The translations under genes and the position numbers were made by a program. Positions 34,050-42,046 of a stretch of DNA of 46,406 nucleotides are shown here, piece by piece (within the stretch, counting starts at the first letter, position 1; every line of letters begins with the position of its first letter). A model generated the notes under the pieces. It did no database searches and was not told the DNA's origin. It saw only the letters and a list, made by a program, of their open reading frames with translations. Source of the DNA: Oscillospiraceae bacterium (lineage in GTDB: Bacteria; Bacillota; Clostridia; Oscillospirales; Ruminococcaceae); assembly GCA_022769565.1 (NCBI GenBank), contig JALEJQ010000035.1:1-46406 (forward strand), written 5' to 3'.

Positions 34050-34110
34050 TAGTACAGATATTACCATACCCTGTTTTAAGGCAATAAGATTATGGAAAGG
34101 ATTGTATTTC

Positions 34111-36507
34111 ATGCAGCCAATTATCAGCAAAGAGGATTTTGAAGAAAGACTTCGCGAAGAGCTCCAAACAGAATTTAATGTCACCCCTATCGACGCTTCG
34201 GATAATCAGATCTACAAGGCTCTCTCTGCAGTAGTCGTAGAGCTTCTCAGAGCAAAGCGCAGAAAGTTCCGCAACACCGTTCATTCCGAGGGAAGAAAGG
34301 AAGTTTATTACCTTTCTATGGAGTTCCTTATGGGACGCTCCCTTAAAACAAGCCTTTTCAACCTCCGTATCAACGATATGGTTGAAGAGATATTCAAGAA
34401 GTGGGATGTTAACCTTGACCGTATCTATGATTACGAACCCGATGCAGGTCTCGGAAACGGCGGTCTCGGACGTCTTGCAGCCTGCTACCTTGACGGACTT
34501 GCAACAGACGGCTACCCTGCAATGGGCTACTCTATCTGCTATGAGTATGGTATCTTCAAGCAGAAGATAGAGGACGGCTGGCAGACCGAGCTTCCCGATA
34601 ACTGGCTGCCCGGCGGTGAGACCTGGCTCGTTCCCAAAAAGGACAAGACCATTGAGGTTCACTTTGACGGCGAAGTCACCGAACATTGGGATGATAAGTA
34701 CCACCATATCTCCTACAACAACTACAGCACCGTTTATGCTGTTCCCTACGATATGTATGTTCCCGGCTACGACAGCGAGGGCGTTTCCGTTCTCCGTCTG
34801 TGGCAGGCAAAGGCACCTTCCTTTGATATGCAGATGTTCAACCAGGGCGATTATGCAAAGTCCCTTTCCCAGAACACCGTTGCACAGGCTATCTCAAAGG
34901 TGCTTTATCCTAACGACAACCACCTTGAGGGCAAATCTCTCCGTCTCAGACAGCAGTATTTTATGTGTGCAGCTTCTATCGGCGACATCGTTGACCGCCA
35001 TATGAGCATTTACGGCACTCTTGACAACCTCCACGAAAAGGTTGCTATCCATATCAACGACACCCACCCCACACTTGCTATCCCCGAGCTTATGAGAATA
35101 CTGCTTGACGACTGCGGCTATTCATGGGCTAAGGCTTGGCACATCGTTACCAATACCTTTGCATACACCAACCACACCGTTCTTGCAGAAGCTCTTGAAA
35201 AGTGGGATATGAACCTTGTTAAGCAGATCATTCCCCGTATCTTCTCCATTATCGTTGAGATAAACAACCGTTACTGCGCAGACCTTATGGAACGCTTTAA
35301 CGACAGCAACAAGGTCACAAGAATGTCCATAATCCAGAACAACCAGATCCATATGGCTCTCCTCTGCGTATGCGCTTCACACAGCGTAAACGGCGTTTCA
35401 AAACTCCACTCCGATATTATCAAGCAGGACGTTTTCAAGAACGAATATGCCGATACACCTTACAAGTTCAAGAACGTTACCAACGGTATCGCTTACAGAA
35501 GATGGCTCCTCCAGTCCAACCCCGGACTTACAAGCCTCCTCGAAGACACTATCGGCGACGGCTTCAAGAAGAACGCCGCAGAGCTTTCCAACTTCAACAA
35601 GTTTGAGAACGACCAAAAGGTACTTGAACGCCTTGGCAAGATAAAGCTGGAAAACAAGAAGCGTTTTGCAAAGTATGTCAAGTCCAACTACGGCATTGCC
35701 CTTAATATGGACGGTATTTTTGACGTTCAGGTAAAGCGTCTCCACGAATACAAGAGACAGCACCTTAACGCTCTCAACATTCTTGCAGAATACCAGTATC
35801 TCCTTGACAATCCCAACGCTGATTTCGTTCCCAAGACATACATTTTCGCTGCAAAGGCTGCTCCCGGATACTATCTTGCAAAGCAGATAATCAAGATGAT
35901 CTGGGCTTTGGGCGAAGAGATCAGAAAGAATCCTGCCGTAAACAAGAAGCTGCAGGTATACTTCCTTGAAAACTACTGCGTAAGCCTTTCCGAGCTGCTT
36001 ATGCCTGCTGCGGAAGTGTCCGAGCAGATCTCTCTTGCAGGTAAGGAGGCTTCCGGTACGGGCAATATGAAGCTGATGCTCAACGGCGCTCTTACCCTCG
36101 GTACTCTTGACGGTGCAAACATCGAGATCAAGGATCAGGTCGGCATTGACAACATCTTCATCTTCGGTATGAATGCGGAAGAAGTGCTTGCAAAGCAGGC
36201 TCAGGGCTACCACCCCGAAGATTATGTAAGAAACAACGACGTTATTGCAAGAGCCATCAACAAGATGTACACAGGCATCAACGGCTGCCAGTTCGAGGAA
36301 GTTGCAAACTCCCTCAAGTTCAAGGATCCTTATATGGTACTTGCCGATTTCGACGCTTACCAGTCCGCACAGCAGTATGTTTCCGAGTGCTACAAGGACA
36401 AGGAAAAGTGGAACAGAATGTCTCTCCACAATATCGCAGGCGCAGGAATCTTCTCCGCCGACAGAGCTGTTGAGGATTATGCAAGAGACATCTGGAAGCT
36501 CAAGTAA
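34111..36507 (+). CDS. glgP: Glycogen/starch phosphorylase
   Basis: A 798-residue PLP-dependent GT35 enzyme that releases glucose-1-phosphate from alpha-1,4-glucans. Recognised signatures include YYLSMEFLMGRSL, DYEPDAGLGNGGLGRLAACYLD, AIHINDTHPTLAIPELMRIL, VKRLHEYKRQHLN and the PLP-lysine region EASGTGNMKLMLNGA, then LGTLDGANIEI. Length is usual. Start ATG 34111 follows GGAAAGGATTG; a TTG three codons upstream lies too close to that site. It is monocistronic. Together with gap at the end of the window it belongs to storage-glycan use and glycolysis, but no glycogen synthesis genes are present nearby. Confidence 0.96.
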   Translation: MQPIISKEDFEERLREELQTEFNVTPIDASDNQIYKALSAVVVELLRAKRRKFRNTVHSEGRKEVYYLSMEFLMGRSLKTSLFNLRINDMVEEIFKKWDVNLDRIYDYEPDAGLGNGGLGRLAACYLDGLATDGYPAMGYSICYEYGIFKQKIEDGWQTELPDNWLPGGETWLVPKKDKTIEVHFDGEVTEHWDDKYHHISYNNYSTVYAVPYDMYVPGYDSEGVSVLRLWQAKAPSFDMQMFNQGDYAKSLSQNTVAQAISKVLYPNDNHLEGKSLRLRQQYFMCAASIGDIVDRHMSIYGTLDNLHEKVAIHINDTHPTLAIPELMRILLDDCGYSWAKAWHIVTNTFAYTNHTVLAEALEKWDMNLVKQIIPRIFSIIVEINNRYCADLMERFNDSNKVTRMSIIQNNQIHMALLCVCASHSVNGVSKLHSDIIKQDVFKNEYADTPYKFKNVTNGIAYRRWLLQSNPGLTSLLEDTIGDGFKKNAAELSNFNKFENDQKVLERLGKIKLENKKRFAKYVKSNYGIALNMDGIFDVQVKRLHEYKRQHLNALNILAEYQYLLDNPNADFVPKTYIFAAKAAPGYYLAKQIIKMIWALGEEIRKNPAVNKKLQVYFLENYCVSLSELLMPAAEVSEQISLAGKEASGTGNMKLMLNGALTLGTLDGANIEIKDQVGIDNIFIFGMNAEEVLAKQAQGYHPEDYVRNNDVIARAINKMYTGINGCQFEEVANSLKFKDPYMVLADFDAYQSAQQYVSECYKDKEKWNRMSLHNIAGAGIFSADRAVEDYARDIWKLK

Positions 36508-36541
36508 GGCTTTACGGCATGATTTGCAATAAAAGATAAAC

Positions 36542-36588
36542 AACAAGGCTGCTACGCCGTTTTTGAAGCTGTAGCAGCCTTGTTTTTA
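36542..36588 (+). terminator. Terminator of glgP
   Basis: AACAAGGCTGCTAC (36542-36555) pairs with GTAGCAGCCTTGTT (36571-36584), a 14-bp perfect stem, followed by TTTATG. Confidence 0.85.
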
Positions 36589-36623
36589 TGCCGGATGTGC
36601 ATTTATTTGCAAATGTTTTTATT

Positions 36624-36647
36624 GTAGGGGCGCACATTGTGCGCCCG
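36624..36647. repeat. Single hairpin of the GTAGGGGCG family
   Basis: GTAGGGGCGCAC pairs over GGGCGCAC (36628-36635) with GTGCGCCC (36639-36646). Same flanks (GTAGGGGCG, CGCCCG) as the hairpins at 26503 and 40490, with a different stem core. Confidence 0.75.
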
Positions 36648-36715
36648 TGGGTCAGCAATTTTGATGTGGTTCAACAGGCTTTGTTGGGGTAACGGCTCTA
36701 TAGCTTGCTTGGTCT

Positions 36716-37106
36716 CAGAAAAATGCTCGTCGCTGCGCTCCTTGCATTTTTCTGCGAGGGAAGTTCGTTGAGAAAACAGCACCCAAGTTTGCTGTGTCGC
36801 ATAAAATACACTTCGCTCCGCTCAGTATATTTTATGCGAGGGATAGTTTGTTTATACGGGATAGAAATAGGCGCAATTCACATTGAACAGTTCCGCCGCT
36901 TATGTTGGGAACATAAGCATTGCTCTTTCCGTTTTTCGGTGTGAATTGCGCCTTGTTAGCTGCTGCTTTGTCGTTTTTGCTGTTACTTTACTTTATGCCT
37001 TACTTTAGGGGTGTTTCGCTCTCTGCGGAGAGCGATTTAAGGGCTACTCGCCAAAGTCAATAAAATTGACTTACAAAATCCTCGCCAAAGGGACTCGTCC
37101 CTTTGG
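36716..37106. repeat. Cluster of six consecutive perfect hairpins, non-coding
   Basis: In 390 bp between convergent genes six perfect stems follow one another: CAGAAAAATGC (36716-36726/36744-36754, 11 bp); TCGCATAAAATA (36797-36808/36828-36839, 12 bp); GGCGCAATTCACA (36870-36882/36940-36952, 13 bp) enclosing GCTTATGTT (36898-36906/36910-36918); CGCTCTC (37017-37023/37028-37034); AAGTCAAT (37054-37061/37065-37072); CCAAAGGGAC (37085-37094/37097-37106). The first two share a loop of the type TCGCTnCGCTC and a trailing GCGAGGGA; the last two share the lead CTCGCCAAAG. No credible reading frame is present. On the minus strand the last stem could end the 37155 operon. Confidence 0.75.
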
Positions 37107-37154
37107 AATCCCATTATCGCTTCGCTGTCGGGTCTGCTAATTTGCAAAAATCCT

Positions 37155-37745
37155 TTATCCCACGCAATCCCGACATTCGGCGTTTTCTTCGTCACTTTCC
37201 CTTTGAAGCGGCATTTTGTCGCCCTCGTCTATTGCGGCATGGTAATTATACAGCTTTGCAAGGTTATTCCATGTGCTTTCATCAATTACCCCCGTAGGCT
37301 CCTGCCCGTTCACCATCTGTACGAATTTTACCGAATCGGAGGTCGCCTTATCAAATATGCCGTTTATGGGAGCGCCCTCCATATTGTCGTAAAACTGGGC
37401 TATGGTATTGAGCATTGCCTGTATAATATAAACGGCGTACCCTGCGCTGCCCGGTCTTATAGGAATACCCTCAAAGGGCAGGGGACGTATCCTCTCCAGC
37501 TCGGCAAAATATTTCAGTGCTTCCTTATAGGCATTGTAAAGCGCCTCCCATGTAGCGTTGTCTATTTCCCCAGTTGGCGGAAGTCCGTATTCGTTCTGGA
37601 ACGCTTTTACCGCTTCCTTGGTCTCGGCGTTGTAGGTGCCGCCGGGTATAACGGACGGTATTCTCGGGTTAAATTTTGAAACTATATGCAGATACTCCTG
37701 CGCTTCATTTATATTCATTTTTTTCTGTTCATCTGAAATCGGCAT
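37155..37745 (-). CDS. Protein with two peptidoglycan-binding domains
   Basis: A 196-residue protein with two PG_binding_1-type modules: residues about 10-75 (NINEAQEYLHIVSKFNPRIPSVIP, then FQNEYGLPPTGEIDNATWEAL) and 95-170 (AVYIIQAMLNTIAQFYDNM, GIFDKATSDSVKFVQMVNGQEPTGVIDESTWNNL). No signal peptide is visible. ATG 37745 follows GGAGGTAAGG. It is last of three genes in one direction, 48 bp after the SpoIID-like gene, and repeats the same type of module, so it probably arose from it. The absence of a signal peptide suits a protein of the spore (mother-cell side) rather than a secreted one. Confidence 0.85.
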   Translation of the reverse strand: MPISDEQKKMNINEAQEYLHIVSKFNPRIPSVIPGGTYNAETKEAVKAFQNEYGLPPTGEIDNATWEALYNAYKEALKYFAELERIRPLPFEGIPIRPGSAGYAVYIIQAMLNTIAQFYDNMEGAPINGIFDKATSDSVKFVQMVNGQEPTGVIDESTWNNLAKLYNYHAAIDEGDKMPLQRESDEENAECRDCVG

Positions 37746-37793
37746 TTGTTCCTTACCTCCGGTAAAAAATATCAGCATTTATACGTTTTGTAA

Positions 37794-39194
37794 TCAAGAA
37801 ATAGTATATCCCGGCGCCTGACCCGGGCGTTTTGCCTGACCTGTTTTCAGTTCATTGTAAACGTTGGAGATGCTGTTCCATGTGTCAGCACCAACGTTGC
37901 CCGTAGGATTAAGTCCGAACTGCCGCTGAAAGGCTGTCACGGCACTTTTGGTAACGGGACCGAAATATCCCGTTGCGCTTACTTCGGGAATATTGGGGTA
38001 AGACTGGTGAATATAGGTAAGGTACTCCTGAAGCACCCTGATATACTCATTGGTCATTCCCTCGGTAAGGAAAACTCCGGGGAAAAGCACGGCGTTTTCA
38101 CTCTCAAGGCTGATAGGCACATTCTCCACAATGCCAAGGTATGCGTTGTAAAGGTCGTTCCACGTTGTTCTGTCCATTACGCCCGTCTGGGGAAGTCCGA
38201 ACACCTGCTGAAAAGAGCGCACCGAGTTTTCCGTCTGCTGGTCGTAAACGCCTGTTATTTCAATAGGCAGCACGGAGTTGTAATACGCTCCCACAACGGA
38301 AAGGTAATACTGTAAATTACGCACAGCCGCACCCTCGTCACCGGGGGCAAGCTCCGTGGGGAAGGGTCCTGTGACCTCTTCAAGGGTAAGCCCCTCGGAA
38401 TTAAGCTGGGCAAGCCTTTTCACGCTGTCAAAAATGTAATTTATCTTGTACCACGTTGCCTTGTCAACGATACCCGTTTGCTGCAGATTGAATATCTCCT
38501 GAAATTTCCTCACCGCATTTTCCGTAGCAATATCAAACGCCGCTCCCGAAGCAGGTATTTTCGGTATTGCAGGATAGTTGTTTGAAATACGGTTAAGCTG
38601 TGTCTGTATGCGCACCACCTCGTTGCCGCCGCTGCCAAGCTGAAGGGGCGTTCCGGGATAAGTCGGCACATTTGGCTGTATATTTGCATCTGTCACAATA
38701 TCAATATCATCTCCGTAAAAATATGTAAGCATATCATAGGGACCGTAACCCTGACGGGCAAGGTCCACCGTTCCCCATTGGGTCAGACCATCGCAGGTCG
38801 CCTCCCTGCCGTCGCAGTACACCGCAAAAAGCGGCTCAACGCTGCCCCGTCTGCTTATGTACTCGTTGAATATCTCGTCAACGATGCGGCTTATTGGTTC
38901 GTAAATATCTCTGCCCTTTACAAAGGACTGGTCAAACTGGATAGAGTTGGTTATATCAAAATCATATCCCTGTGAACGGTACCATTCGGTATAGATACGG
39001 TTAAGGGTAAAGGAAATTATGGCGTAAATATTGGCTCTCAGGGCACTTTCCGGCCATGTGGGGTAAAGCTCGCTTGAAGCTACGTTCTTTATATATTCGG
39101 GAAAGCTTACGGTCACATTTTCTGCGGTGGGGTCGTTGGGTCTGCCAAGATGCACCGTCACCGTTTCGGGGATAAAGGGTTCAGCCGTCGGCAT
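37794..39194 (-). CDS. SpoIID/LytB-like domain with three peptidoglycan-binding modules
   Basis: A 466-residue protein. Residues 1-190 resemble the SpoIID/LytB fold: VTVSFPEYIKNVASSELYPTWPESALRANIYAIISFTLNRI, GREATCDGLTQWGTVDLARQGY and FYGDDIDIVTDANI. Residues 200-466 hold three PG_binding_1 modules, each closing with a motif like FQEIFNLQQTGIVDKATW, FQQVFGLPQTGVMDRTTW and FQRQFGLNPTGNVGADTW. SpoIID is a peptidoglycan-processing factor of sporulation; here no signal peptide is present. GAGGTGATGTAA precedes ATG 39194. It sits between the Pro-rich protein (14 nt) and the double-module protein. Confidence 0.85.
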   Translation of the reverse strand: MPTAEPFIPETVTVHLGRPNDPTAENVTVSFPEYIKNVASSELYPTWPESALRANIYAIISFTLNRIYTEWYRSQGYDFDITNSIQFDQSFVKGRDIYEPISRIVDEIFNEYISRRGSVEPLFAVYCDGREATCDGLTQWGTVDLARQGYGPYDMLTYFYGDDIDIVTDANIQPNVPTYPGTPLQLGSGGNEVVRIQTQLNRISNNYPAIPKIPASGAAFDIATENAVRKFQEIFNLQQTGIVDKATWYKINYIFDSVKRLAQLNSEGLTLEEVTGPFPTELAPGDEGAAVRNLQYYLSVVGAYYNSVLPIEITGVYDQQTENSVRSFQQVFGLPQTGVMDRTTWNDLYNAYLGIVENVPISLESENAVLFPGVFLTEGMTNEYIRVLQEYLTYIHQSYPNIPEVSATGYFGPVTKSAVTAFQRQFGLNPTGNVGADTWNSISNVYNELKTGQAKRPGQAPGYTIS

Positions 39195-39208
39195 TTACAT
39201 CACCTCTT

Positions 39209-40060
39209 TCATGAACCTGCTCTTGAAGAACGGGGCGTGTTGTTCTGCGGACTGAATCTTGGAAGAGGTATAAGGGCTATGGGCTGAATGGATTTTACCG
39301 TTGAAAAAACGGGTACGGTCATTTCGGGTACCGGGTAAAAGCCTTTTGCATAAGCACTCAGAGTGTAATCCGCATAAGGCTTCTCCAAGGGTTCCGGCGC
39401 TTCGGAATAGCGTATGTCGGGGGCAGGAAGCGCTACCGTTTCGGTGCTTCCGCTCTCGTCCGTCACAAGCATACGCACAAGCACGTTTTTATCACCCTCC
39501 TTACGTGTAATAAGCACCACCGCATTTTCCACGGGAACAGCGCCGTCACCTGTCGTCACCTCGGCGGTAATGTAGCCTGTACCGGTCATTTCATCAACGG
39601 GTGCATTGCCCTCGCTGTTTCCGTTGTAAAGTGGTTCAAGCTCGTCATCGCTTGTATCGTTATAAGGGGTAAAGTCGTAGTTACCCTGCATATGCACCTC
39701 TTCGCCCTGTATCCTGCTGTCCGAAAATTCGGCCGTTTCCGTTTTGACGGGCTTTGAGGCTTCTGCGGCAAGTATCTCCTCGGGCGTTGGGAACCGTGAC
39801 TCCTCCGCAGCACGGGGAACTATCCTCGGCGCAGCCTCCATAACAGGCTGTTCCGACTTCTTTTCGGGAGCAAGGACCCGTGGCGGCGTATGCACTTCGG
39901 GCATCTGCATCTGAGCTTTGGGCGGCTTGTTTTCCTTTGCGGCAGATCTTTCCGTATTCTGCGCAGGCGGAGCAGCCTTAGAGGAAGACTTGCTGTAAAG
40001 ACGCATCATTTCTTCTTTATATTTTTTCGCCATTTCATCAACAGAATTTTTTTGGTTCAT
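39209..40060 (-). CDS. Pro/Ala-rich protein with carboxypeptidase-regulatory-like domain
   Basis: A 283-residue soluble protein with no signal peptide or membrane helix. Residues 1-130 are low complexity (Lys, Pro, Ala, Glu rich), probably disordered. Residues 150-265 form a beta-sandwich resembling transthyretin/CarboxypepD_reg domains (GYITAEVTTGDGAVPVENAVVLITRK, LVTDESGSTETVALPAP, YTLSAYAKGFYPV). ATG 40060 follows GGAGGG. It opens the operon of three. The function is not known; its link to SpoIID and peptidoglycan-binding partners suggests an envelope or spore-coat role. I see no sigma-A promoter upstream. Confidence 0.7.
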   Translation of the reverse strand: MNQKNSVDEMAKKYKEEMMRLYSKSSSKAAPPAQNTERSAAKENKPPKAQMQMPEVHTPPRVLAPEKKSEQPVMEAAPRIVPRAAEESRFPTPEEILAAEASKPVKTETAEFSDSRIQGEEVHMQGNYDFTPYNDTSDDELEPLYNGNSEGNAPVDEMTGTGYITAEVTTGDGAVPVENAVVLITRKEGDKNVLVRMLVTDESGSTETVALPAPDIRYSEAPEPLEKPYADYTLSAYAKGFYPVPEMTVPVFSTVKSIQPIALIPLPRFSPQNNTPRSSRAGS

Positions 40061-40151
40061 TTACTATCCCTCCGTAATTCTTTTATACTATTCTTATTCA
40101 CAGAAGGGACGGATAATGACCTTAAAAAGCCTTGTGCCGTAAAAATGATTC

Positions 40152-40174
40152 AACTTTTCCGATTTTTTGTCGTC
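40152..40174 (+). promoter_or_regulatory. ECF-type promoter before the sigma remnant
   Basis: AAC (40152-40154), 16 bp, CGTC (40171-40174) matches the general ECF -35/-10 pattern and overlaps a TATAAT. It is probably an autoregulatory promoter inherited from a complete sigma gene. Confidence 0.4.
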
Positions 40175-40212
40175 TATATAATTGAAAGGAAAAAAGAAAG
40201 GGGTCTGCACCT

Positions 40213-40440
40213 ATGACAGACGCAGCAATAATTCAGCTTTTCTGGGAAAGAGCGGAAACAGCGGTCAAAGCTGCTTCCGAAGCCTATGGCGGCTACTGCT
40301 ACAGGATAGCATACAATATCCTGTGCGTAAATGAAGATTCGGAGGAGCTTTATGACATCGCCGCAGCCGTAGGAGGAATGAAAGGCTTTGACAGCAGCGG
40401 AATTGACGGAATTTATGCCGTAGACGAAGAAGATAATTAA
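40213..40440 (+). pseudogene. ECF sigma factor, N-terminal remnant
   Basis: A 75-residue frame. The first 45 residues (MTDAAIIQLFWERAETAVKAASEAYGGYCYRIAYNIL, then NEDSEE) match the start of region 2 in a common ECF sigma family, after which homology stops: the rest of region 2 and all of region 4 are missing, replaced by a short unrelated tail rich in Gly, Asp and Glu. A deletion that fused the N-terminus to a neighbour is the simplest reading. A Shine-Dalgarno-like GAAAGGGG lies upstream. It could still produce a short peptide, but not a functional sigma factor. Confidence 0.6.
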
Positions 40441-40453
40441 GAACAGCAAAAAT

Positions 40454-40604
40454 GGGGCTGTTGCACGTTAATAAATTTATAACAAAAACGGGCGGCTGAT
40501 AGCCGCCCCTACAAGATAAATGCGCTAAAATACGCAGTTTTATGTAGGGGCGGATATTATCCGCCCGCAATTTTATAATTTTTTAATTAACGTGCAACAG
40601 CCCC
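40454..40604. repeat. Nested structure: long-stem terminator enclosing paired GGGCGG hairpins
   Basis: GGGGCTGTTGCACGTTAAT (40454-40472) is an exact inverted copy of 40586-40604. Inside it lie the hairpins GGGCGGCT/AGCCGCCC (40490-40508) and GGGCGGAT/ATCCGCCC (40548-40566), the same pair as at 26503-26567 in reverse order. A poly-T follows the outer stem (40605 on) and A residues precede it, so it can terminate both convergent genes. Confidence 0.85.
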
Positions 40605-40610
40605 TGTTTT

Positions 40611-42023
40611 TTATTTCTTCGTTATCCTTGTACCCTGTCTTGTTTCCTCTACGACATATCCCAGGGCGGTTATTTTATCCCTCAGTTCGTCTGCAAGGGC
40701 AAAATTCTTCTCTTTTCTTGCCGCCTTGCGCTGTTCCGCAAGCTCCAGCACCTCTGCAGGCAGTTCTTCCGTTTCCGGTGCTGCGTTGATCTTCTCAGCC
40801 GCTTCAACAAGTCCCAGAGAAAGCACCTTGTCAAACTCTTTTATAAGGGCAATTTTGGTGGCACCGTTTGTTCCGTCTCTTAAAACATCGTAAAGAGAGG
40901 TTATTGCCTGTGCAGTGTTGATGTCGTTGTCAAGAGCGTCCGTAAAGCCCTTCATAAGCCTGTCATAGGCTTCTTTGTCCACCTCTCCCGAGGCATCCTT
41001 TAAAACCGCAGCTATCTTTGCTGTCAGCTTATTGTAGGAAACAGCCGCATTGTCAAGATTCTCATAGGAGAACACCAGCGACTTGCGGTAATGTGAAAGC
41101 AGACAGAAGAAACGGTAAACAAGGGGGTCGTAACCCTTTTCTTCAAGAAGCGACACCGTAAGGAACTCACCGCTTGACTTGCTCATCTTGCCGCTGTTTG
41201 TATTAAGGTGGTGAACGTGGAACCAGTAATTGCACCATTTATGTCCGAGATAAGCCTCGCTCTGTGCAATTTCGTTGGTATGGTGAGGAAATGCGTTGTC
41301 TATGCCGCCGCAGTGTATATCAAGCTGCTCGCCCAGATGCTTCATGCTTATGCAGGAACATTCAATGTGCCAGCCGGGGTAGCCTACACCCCAGGGACTG
41401 TCCCACTTCAATTCCTGATCCTCAAATTTGGATTTTGTGAACCAAAGCACGAAATCTGCCTTGTTCCGCTTGTTGGAATCCTCCTCAACGCCCTCACGAA
41501 CGCCCACAGCAAGGTCCTCTTCCTTGAAATCGTTGAAAACGTAATACTGATTCAGCTTTGAAGTGTCAAAATAGATATTTCCCCCTGCCTCGTAAGCGTA
41601 GCCCTTTTCGATAAGTGAGGAAATAACCTTTATAAACTCGTCAATGCAGCCCGTTGCAGGCTCAACAACGTCGGGGCGCTTTATATTCAGCTTTCGGCAG
41701 TCCTCAAAGAATGCGTCCGTATAGAATTTTGCTATTTCCATAACGGTCTTGTGCTCTCTTTTTGCACCCTTGAGCATTTTATCATCGCCTGTGTCGCCGT
41801 CGCTTGTAAGGTGTCCCACATCGGTGATATTCATTACACGCTTTACGTCATAGCCCGAAAAACGCAGGTATTTTTCAAGAACATCCTCCATAATGTAGCT
41901 TCTCAGGTTGCCTATATGGGCATAGTGGTAGACCGTAGGTCCGCAGGTGTACATTGACACCTTGCCCTGCTCGTTGGGGACGAATTCGTCCTTGCTTCTT
42001 GTGAGAGAATTATATATCTTCAT
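40611..42023 (-). CDS. cysS: Cysteinyl-tRNA synthetase
   Basis: A 470-residue class-I synthetase that charges tRNA-Cys. Visible landmarks: Cys27 in YTCGPTVYHYAHIGNLR with the HIGN signature, the second zinc-ligand region GWHIECSCISM, GGIDNAFPHHTNEIAQSEA and the KMSKS loop (GKMSKSSGEFL). The DALR and C-terminal helical domains follow. Length is typical. It is the second gene of the T-box-controlled operon, 23 nt after cysE; a good part of the Cys supply and its use for charging are thus under one signal. Confidence 0.96.
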   Translation of the reverse strand: MKIYNSLTRSKDEFVPNEQGKVSMYTCGPTVYHYAHIGNLRSYIMEDVLEKYLRFSGYDVKRVMNITDVGHLTSDGDTGDDKMLKGAKREHKTVMEIAKFYTDAFFEDCRKLNIKRPDVVEPATGCIDEFIKVISSLIEKGYAYEAGGNIYFDTSKLNQYYVFNDFKEEDLAVGVREGVEEDSNKRNKADFVLWFTKSKFEDQELKWDSPWGVGYPGWHIECSCISMKHLGEQLDIHCGGIDNAFPHHTNEIAQSEAYLGHKWCNYWFHVHHLNTNSGKMSKSSGEFLTVSLLEEKGYDPLVYRFFCLLSHYRKSLVFSYENLDNAAVSYNKLTAKIAAVLKDASGEVDKEAYDRLMKGFTDALDNDINTAQAITSLYDVLRDGTNGATKIALIKEFDKVLSLGLVEAAEKINAAPETEELPAEVLELAEQRKAARKEKNFALADELRDKITALGYVVEETRQGTRITKK

Positions 42024-42046
42024 TTGTAAAAGTCCTTTCGGTAATA

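Noticed and set aside
35398-36546. 382-codon open frame on the minus strand opposite glgP
   Set aside because: Antisense by-product of the strong codon bias of glgP; runs past its stop into the terminator; no domain.
36690-37150. CRISPR array
   Set aside because: The palindromic units differ in sequence and spacing; no direct repeat of constant length and no cas genes.
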